Below, piece after piece: positions 56,931 through 64,000 of a stretch of DNA of 64,000 bases; the first letter of the stretch is position 1; every line of letters starts with the position of its first letter. This DNA is from Homarus americanus (taxonomy: Eukaryota > Arthropoda > Malacostraca > Decapoda > Nephropidae). The stretch covers positions 5,985,850-6,049,849 of the forward strand of contig NW_024726235.1 in NCBI RefSeq assembly GCF_018991925.1, written 5' to 3'. A program made the position numbers and the translations under genes. The notes beneath the pieces were generated by a model. That model did no database searches and had not been told where the DNA came from. It saw only the letters and a program-made list of their open reading frames with translations.

Positions 56931-57085
56931 AGATTCATGTGGGTAATGTCACTCTTCACTGCCATACAGGACAAAGGTTCGTACACAAAGAATGCATCAT
57001 AGTCATTGACACTATATATAGGTCAGATTCATGTGGGTAATGCCACTGTTCACTGCCATGCAGGACAGAGGTTCATACACAGTGA
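56927..57085. repeat. Tandem units of about 100 bases (right pair)
   Basis: GGTCAGATTCATGTGGGTAA starts each unit. Together with the left pair they bracket the minisatellite and the transposon in direct orientation. Confidence 0.85.
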
Positions 57086-57831
57086 AATTATCATTTACCC
57101 AGTGAAAGAATTAATGTAACGTAAATATCGTCTGTTGTTGCCAGACGAAAGATTGTTTGTGATTGAGTTATTTTTCACATCTCTGACGCTGTTCCATCAT
57201 ATCTCAGACACAGTGTGTGTGTTAGCTGAATACCCGACAGTCACCGGGGGACCGGTAGCTGCATACCAGCTGGCTGACTTGCAGGATTTTGTTAATTCGG
57301 CACGATTAAATTGTGCGAGTCCTCACCCTGGGAATTAGGCCCGAACTCCCTCGCGGTGTGTCTGACTACAACCGACCTTAACAGCGCTCTTCGTTTGTTG
57401 TGGTGACACCAGTATGACACCCTGGGGCACTCCTTACAGTTATATGGGCCAAAGTATCATAGCTGTATATGATTGGGGATAATTAGCAGAAATATAGTTA
57501 TCCCAAGTTGAGTAGTGAACCCATAAATTTTGATAGTATCAGTAATAACGTGTTGTGGGTACATTATTCATATGTATTACCAACTGAGTGAAAAGTGCCA
57601 TGCTGTTCATTCCGAAACAACATGATGTTATAAAAAATGTTAATTTGGGATATTGTCAAGTTTGTCATATAACCATCTGTATTGCCAGTGTAGTAATATA
57701 ATGATTGTTTAACGTTGTAAGCAAGAATTGAAGATCTATTTTGCTACTTGTCAGAAATAATATAACAGTTGTTTAATGATGTAATAAGTAATTGAAGATC
57801 TATTTTATGAATTGTAAAGTAAGACCTAAGG
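57086..57831. other. Unassigned repeat-associated sequence
   Basis: Contains the second copy of the 33-base leader at 57175-57207 and an open frame to 57338 without known domains. No gene is claimed. Confidence 0.35.
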
Positions 57832-58033
57832 CAGGGGTGGGCAATTATTTTTGATGGAGGGCCACTTCATGAATGGTGGCACACTTCGCGGGCCACCCAC
57901 TTAATGTAGATGCAAATGTATTATATTAACACAAAGTTAAGGCTTGTATTTGTAAATACAAATGCAGTGGCGGGCCACAAAAATAATTTGGCGGGCCAAA
58001 TGTGGCCCGCGGGCCGTACTTTGCCCACCCCTG
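57832..58033. mobile_element. hAT-type MITE
   Basis: 202 bases. CAGGGGTGGGCAAT left and TTGCCCACCCCTG right, inverted, with 8-bp duplication ACCTAAGG (57824-57831 and 58034-58041). Inner GGGCCAC and GTGGCCC repeats are typical of this kind. Non-coding. Confidence 0.92.
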
Positions 58034-58170
58034 ACCTAAGGGGTCCTGTCTTGTCTGAGTGTACTTAATTAACATCCTGTTCACTCCTTATGTTAATAAA
58101 TATTGAATTAGTAAACTACGGGTATCACCGCTCTATTCCTTCTACCAATTGATTCTCAGAAAATAACTTT

Positions 58171-58695
58171 TGTAACTCACGTGCCTAGAAGCTCACTAAC
58201 ACGCTACCTAACAGTTCAATATGTTCAATATGGGATATGTTATATTCTAATAAAAGTCTGGGTGGTGGCAGGCTACTGTTGTAAGTATAATAAGTGTTAT
58301 AGTAAGAATGACATGGTTTCCCAGACAGTAGGGAGTCAACGTCTTCTTCTGTCAGGCAGAGGGCGATGAATGAATCCTTGGCTGGCTGGCGAATGTGTCT
58401 GTGTGTGTCTGTGAAAAGATGGTCTCCCTGGCCAGGCATGGCCGTATTTATACAATTTACGAGGATCAGGATTTGGGGTGAGCGTAGCGAGAGGGCCAAT
58501 CACAGCGGCTTAAGCGTAAGGTGTGAAACGCTCTGATCCTGAGCTGGAGGTTGAAGGTCGAGACTAGGTCGGCGATCGTACCTCTACGTCCACTGCATAG
58601 ACCTAGTCTCTCGGCGTAACTGGCTGTACGCTGATTGGCTGGTAGGCGCGCGGCCGGAGCTCAGTTGGAAGTTGTAGGGGAGAGGAGCCACTACA
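58171..58695 (+). mobile_element. LTR-like block related to family L
   Basis: Starts near TGTAACTCACGTGCC and ends GGAGCCACTACA, like the other family L LTRs, with AGTTGTAGGGGAGAGG before the end. Its right side abuts Gypsy RT codons. No target duplication is visible and its left boundary is uncertain. Confidence 0.55.
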
Positions 58696-59218
58696 ACCCC
58701 ACAACAGGAAGGTCCAGGAGGGGCCTCAAGCGTTCCAGGTCAGGCTTGATTCTGTTCACTAATTGTGTAACCAAGCAAGTCAACAGACGTCAGATAGAAG
58801 TTGCATTTGTCATCATTCAACGTTAGGTTATACCTTTTGACCACATCTAAAAACCATTTGAGGTTGGCATCATGTTCTGCCTTGTCGCAACCACACACTG
58901 TCACGTTGTCGATGTAAACGAAAGTGTCATCTAGCTTCTCCTTTGTCACAATGTCATCAATTATGCGTTGGAAACTGGCAACACCGTTAGTAACACCAAA
59001 AGGTATTCTACAAAATTGGTAAAGACGTCCACCAGCCTCAAATGCAGTGTATGGTCTATCTTTCTGTTTGATAGCCACTTGATGATATGCACTGCATAGA
59101 TCTAGCATACTAAAAACTGTATCTAGGTAATCCAGGAATTTCAGATTTAACTTCTCAACAAGGTCATTAGAAGTAAAACAATGATTCCAGTGCACATTCT
59201 CATTATATTTTGCTTGGT
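58696..59218 (-). pseudogene. Gypsy-type reverse transcriptase fragment
   Basis: Minus-strand frame: FSMLDLCSAYHQVAIKQKDR holds the first RT Asp, RIPFGVTNGVASFQRIIDDI follows, then FVYIDNVTVCG, the catalytic Y-x-D-N of this Gypsy group, then LLGYTIS. After a frame change near 58745, DLERLRPLLDLPV follows up to the LTR edge. The protease and upstream RT are missing. It may belong to the same decayed element as the integrase at 51258-52460, since strand and order agree. Confidence 0.88.
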
Positions 59219-62196
59219 TATATTACTACTGGATATTTTGTTCACCAAAACATGGATATTCATGAAATATTCACTTACTACGTTAAGCCGCAATGGAAAA
59301 GTCCCTCTCGTACGAAAATCTTTTGAGTCAAGTTAGAAAAGACAAGTTTTGGACAGGCAAAGCAATTGGCAGAAGAGCGACTGAAGTCGCATGAAAGTCA
59401 GTCTTAATTTTGCCTTCCTTTAATCTTTAGCAGGATATCAGCCATTATAAATATATCTGAATGTAACGATATAATTATATTATGTAAAAATTATGTAATT
59501 TATGTAACCTAAGCGAAAATATATGTAGTTATCAGTTATCACGAACATTTCAGCAGCTGACCATAGATTGACTGAGATCATTTAACTTTCTCCGAGCAAT
59601 GAATTAGTAATCATTAATTGCCTATTGAACATATAGTCCATATGATATTAGCTTATTTCAATATAAAACCCTTAATTAAATTAAAAAGCTTAAATTATAC
59701 TGCATAATTAAAGTTAGAGTATCAAGTATAAGTCCTATGGAAGTTTACATTTCAACAATAACAGGGAGATTCATTCCCTTCCACACTATAAAATCTGCAT
59801 TTACAGTAGTTTGCACATGGAATATTAAATCAACAAATAAACTTACACTAAAATATCTCTAAATATCCCCAAACATACAAAGCTTCCCTATCAGGTTTTT
59901 CGTAGTACAAAAATATTTCCCATTTTCTTATGTGGTAAATGACGTCACTGTCAGCTGTGCTTGTGGACACAGGAACCACTCGAATTTGTTTGAATGTTTA
60001 CTACTCTCCATATATAAACTTCCGTTTTACTTTATATAGTCCACAAGCATCTTGAAATTCACCCCAAAGTAAGTGATGCGTCAGAAAGCCAACGGGATCC
60101 ACCCATATGTTAAAACCCAGTGTAGTATTTTCATTTTGATGGACCGTGAATGGTGAAGATGCTGATAAGGCGGCTGTCGAATGCCCTTTTCTTTTTGTAA
60201 CCTGTAGTTAACGTATGGCCCGCCCAGCTTAGTGATACTAAAGAGTGCTCTTATACGGTTTACTTCAAAAGAAAGTGGTTGTAGATATCTAAGTTGTGAG
60301 AAAGCTTGAAAATTACAGGTGAAATCAGTAAGGGTGGAGATTGTGCAGCCTGGCAATGTTTACATTTTAGAGTAAGGTAAGATGTGAACTATTATTGAAT
60401 TTAGAATATAGAATCCCATTTACTATTGTTACTACAGTCAACGGTACCTCAGAGTATAACCTAGCCAATTCTTTTTAATTAAGATTTTGAAATATTTCCT
60501 ATATGGATATGCAGTAACTTTAGTAGGAGCCGAAATCAGAACCATACTTTTGGGTTCCTGGCATTACTGTATTATTGTATTTTCACGTATTTTTTGTTGA
60601 AAGGTGCCCTGTGTGGCTTGTGAAATCATCTCTCAATCTTTATTAGCTAAAATATTGTTTTTAGTTGCAATAAATGAGTCAAAAGTCTTCACATTGTTGG
60701 TTACCACATGGGTGGTTGGGTTAGGTTATCCTGTGCAGCATACCATAACAGTAGCCTTCCTCTGTACTGTAGATATTTTGCCTTTAATCAAACTCGTTTA
60801 GGACAAATGCTAATGAAAATAAAGAACATTTGGATACATAGCAGGGCATGACATAAGGGTACTCATGTTCTTAGCAAGAGAAATCCAAATCTATAGTATT
60901 ATTGTGAGTTTAAAACTGGAATGGAAAAAATTGTGTTAATGTATGATTAAAGCCCATTTTAGCAATTAAGAAATCAACCTTATGGAAAGACTGGGAAAAA
61001 TACCATGCATTACCAAGTGCTTGAAATTTTGTGCACATGGATATTAACTAGCGTTGTTGTGGAATTATATATACGTTATAAAATACTGGGTTACTTTTAC
61101 CAGGTCTGTTGCGCCAAGTTGGTCATCAAGTTAATTAAGATCAAGGCGGTTCTGATTCAGACAATCATCATCGAGTACTAAAAATTCTTTTCTCTAGCCT
61201 ATTTCAGTTGTGTCTTGACTCTCCTGAAATATGGTTGTGTGTGGCAGTTGTAATTATTCATTCTTGGACCTTGTGAAATTAATACAACTCAAACAGAGAT
61301 GATGTATAAAACAGACATTTTTCTGAAGGATGGCATTCTTAGGAAAATTTCAACCTGCGGACAGTGCGATAATCCTTGAATCACTAGGCAAGAGAGAGAT
61401 AGTTATCATGTGGTAAGATATTTTAGGTTTGGTTAGGTTTAGTTTGGTTTGGTTACATTTTCATTTTTGAAAATGTAGAAATACTGTAAGGTTAGGTTAG
61501 ATTATTTTTTGTAATTTCTGAAACATTTGCACAAGAAGTGAAGGTCAGAAATTAATAAAGCATGCAAAATTATATTAGAAAAAAAGAGTGATTAAACAAA
61601 AATAGCTGAAATGGGTTTTAATTATATATTTACAACAAAATTAGGTAAAGTTTTAGTTTCGGTCGTCTGGGGAATCTTAGGTATTTAATTACTGGAATCA
61701 GCAGTTTAGACAATTCTATGATGTTTCCCTTGCAAATGACCTGACCTAACCTTCTAACTGGGGGGGCTTTGCTTCCCCACCTCCTTAGCATATGTAAGTC
61801 GTTTGCGAGGGAAACGTCATAGAAGAAAGGTGTCTTAGAATTGTCTAAACTACTGATGCCAATAGTTAAATACCTAAGATTCCCCAGATGATTGAAACTA
61901 AAATGATACCAAAAATTACTATAAAAGGTTGAAAGAAAATGTTTGAGTGACAGAATCACATACCTGTACTGTATTTCATTCAGAATCACTGCATTATTAT
62001 ATGTTTATTTTCATGTACAGGTATAGTGTATGCTGTAATGGTCAGAAAGAATATTCTGTACTGTTTTCATATGTAAATGTAATTGTTATACAGTACTGTA
62101 TACATGTAATTATGTATTTATTATTTAGCCAAACATGGCCCACGAATATCTAATTTTCTTATGGTACCCATTCCAGAGTTTTGTAACCGTTTTTGA
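59219..62196. promoter_or_regulatory. Region upstream of CNOT7, possible promoter and 5' exon
   Basis: TGACGTCA, a CRE-type palindrome, lies at about 59950. A good donor (AAG|GTAAGA at about 60377) and an acceptor (CATTCCAG, ending 62175) just before the CNOT7 start would fit a non-coding first exon around 60.0-60.4 kb and an intron to 62175. No other gene was seen. The frame at 60081-60356 on the minus strand has no recognised features. All of this is inference. Confidence 0.3.
61651..61903. mobile_element. Palindromic foldback element upstream of CNOT7
   Basis: The left arm from TTTTAGTTTCGGTCGTCTGG through GGGGAATCTTAGGTATTTAA is mirrored by the right arm ending TACCTAAGATTCCCCAGATG and ATTGAAACTAAAA. 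The spacer is about 60 bases. One arm of the same family lies at 14220-14300. Confidence 0.8.
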
Positions 62197-62436
62197 ATGG
62201 TTCAAAGTGTGATGCCGAGTATAACTGGGCCGTTCGTGTTGGGCGGTGGAAGTAGTGGGACAGGGGAGAGAGAGAACAGTGACGGTGGTGGTAATCGTGG
62301 GGGAGGGAGGAACAGTGGAGTGACACGGCCGATGTCCAATGAGGATTGTGGGATACGAGAAGTATGGGCACACAACATGGAAGAGGAGTTTCATCACATC
62401 CGCTGCATTGTGCACCAGTTCCCCTATGTTGCCATG
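62197..62436 (+). CDS. CNOT7: CNOT7/POP2 deadenylase, first coding exon
   Basis: CNOT7 (CAF1/POP2) is a catalytic deadenylase of the CCR4-NOT complex and shortens mRNA poly(A) tails in the cytoplasm. The exon encodes a glycine/serine-rich leader and then CGIREVWAHNMEEEFHHIRC and QFPYVAM, the conserved start of the DEDD nuclease domain. Two in-frame ATGs exist, 62197 and 62212. MPSITGPF from 62212 looks more like the usual MP- start, and the leader is longer than in vertebrates. Donor GTATGT at 62437, phase 0. The next exon continues exactly with DTEFPG. Confidence 0.9.
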
Positions 62437-63478
62437 GTATGTAATGGCAGTTATTTAGGTGTCTGTAAACAAATTTTGTTTGCAGTATTTTATTATAGTT
62501 ATCAAATCCTCCTTTAATACGTCCCAGTATTATGTTCACGCCATTCTCCAATTAGTAACTATACAGTACTTTAGTTACCATATGTTTTGCAGATTTTAGA
62601 AGTTCCAAATTAAAACAATTTCTTAGCTGTTAAGCTGTTACAGTTACCATAATGAAATTTGTGCTTATTACCACTTTTGACCTTGCTTAACAAAAGAGAA
62701 CCATATAAAACTATGTGTGAGTGTTTAATAAATACAGAGGAGCCTTGGTAAAGAATGTGTTTAAGTTCCATAAAATCTTGTTCTTGAATGAAATAGAGAT
62801 ATCTTCATGGACCCTAGAAGTTCATTGGTATCCCCTATATATAATAATTTTTTTTACAAGGAAATGAAAGCGATTAAAGATCATAAATGATTATTCTACG
62901 CTTTTACAATCCACACAAACTGTCTTTGACATTCTAAAACCCCCAGCATCAATCTTCATATTATTTTTATAGTGTTTCTTGTAGTGGTTAATAAAGCTGT
63001 TCTTTTGCTGCTTAGAAAAATATTATTTTCTTGGCTGACATTGTTCTACATCCATTACTTTCCCTTACATGCTTACTATTTTTCTTTGACCAGTGATTTT
63101 TCTATACAAACCCTTCACTACTGATTCAGATTATTGTTTAAACAGCAAATCTCCATCAGAACCCTTCATTGCACTCAAAATTATGGTCTAATTTAGTGGC
63201 TGACACACTTTATCACAGTGTTCTATATAAGGTTGTTATTTATTTATTTATTTATTGAGGGTCTTTTGTGTTTGCATTGTGTACACATGTACCTGTTACT
63301 AATTAAAGTTTTACTTATTAAGATTACATATACATACTGTACTATACTGTATTTTTAATTATCTAATACAGTACTTGCAAGTATATCCTCATTCTAAGTT
63401 GCGCTTCCTGAATTTATTTTGATTAACTACACTACTACTTTTCTTATTAACTGCACTCACTTTTTTTACACTCCCCAG
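62437..63478. other. CNOT7 intron, no feature recognised
   Basis: AT-rich intron with a short (ATTT)n stretch near 63240. No repeat boundaries seen. Confidence 0.5.
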
Positions 63479-63672
63479 GACACAGAGTTTCCTGGTGTGG
63501 TTGCACGACCAATTGGTGAGTTCCGAAGTAATGCAGATTACCAGTACCAGCTGCTAAGATGCAATGTGGACCTCCTCAAAATCATCCAGCTGGGTCTCAC
63601 ATTTCTTGATGAACATGGCAAGACACCTCAGGGGTTTAGTACTTGGCAGTTTAATTTCAAGTTTAATCTCAC
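63479..63672 (+). CDS. CNOT7: CNOT7/POP2 deadenylase, second coding exon
   Basis: Follows acceptor CCCCAG. Begins [20 protein letters not shown], containing the first catalytic Asp and Glu of the DEDD exonuclease, then [18 protein letters not shown] and [12 protein letters not shown]. Very close to animal CNOT7/CNOT8. Donor GTAAGT at 63673, exits in phase 2. Later exons are outside the window. Confidence 0.95.
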
Positions 63673-63737
63673 GTAAGTTTTGAAGTGGATGGATCTTACT
63701 ATGATTTCTCAAAAATATTGAATTTGCAAGATGTCTG

Positions 63738-63980
<243 letters not shown>

Positions 63981-64000
63981 AACAGCCCAGTCCCAACCAT

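Overview
The window is animal nuclear DNA with spliced genes, GT/AG introns and a dense, layered load of transposable elements. The gene content is metazoan. The transposon mix (many pogo/Tigger elements, hAT, mariner, several LINE clades, Gypsy-type LTR elements, tRNA-derived SINEs) and the AT-rich introns fit an arthropod, most likely a crustacean. That taxonomic call is inference. Nothing bacterial or viral in the usual sense was seen.

Three protein-coding genes lie on the + strand. (1) 521-945 is the last coding exon of a type I protein arginine methyltransferase, closest by eye to PRMT6, with a poly(A) signal at 1793. (2) 13878-47505 is a complete 11-exon gene for GASZ/ASZ1, the ankyrin-SAM mitochondrial-surface scaffold of the piRNA pathway. 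All splice phases join cleanly and give a 593-residue protein. (3) 62197-63672 holds the first two coding exons of the CCR4-NOT deadenylase CNOT7/POP2/CAF1, which continues beyond the window.

Almost everything else is mobile DNA. Between the PRMT and GASZ genes (about 2.9-13.6 kb) is a Russian-doll retroelement cluster. Fragments of LINE A enclose LINE C, which has its own MITE insertion with an 8-bp target duplication. LINE A also carries a solo LTR, split by a minus-strand LINE B, which in turn carries two more solo LTRs. Each layer from the LTR inward is supported by an exact target-site duplication and, in several cases, by restored LINE reading frame. The GASZ introns contain at least eight TA-flanked inverted-repeat elements of pogo/Tigger type (families A-G here), three of them with transposase genes. 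Other intronic elements are a hAT element with an 8-bp duplication, a mariner split by a 1.27-kb solo LTR, a MULE-like foldback with a 9-bp duplication, and other palindromic elements.

From 50.9 to 59.2 kb, between GASZ and CNOT7, lie degenerate Gypsy integrase and reverse transcriptase fragments, a 45-bp minisatellite, and inside that minisatellite a 2.24-kb transposon (54369-56605). This last element has hAT-like ends and an 8-bp duplication but an unusual transposase-like protein. It is the best candidate here for a poorly described system.

The theme is a piRNA-pathway gene, whose product helps silence transposons, that itself carries many generations of them.
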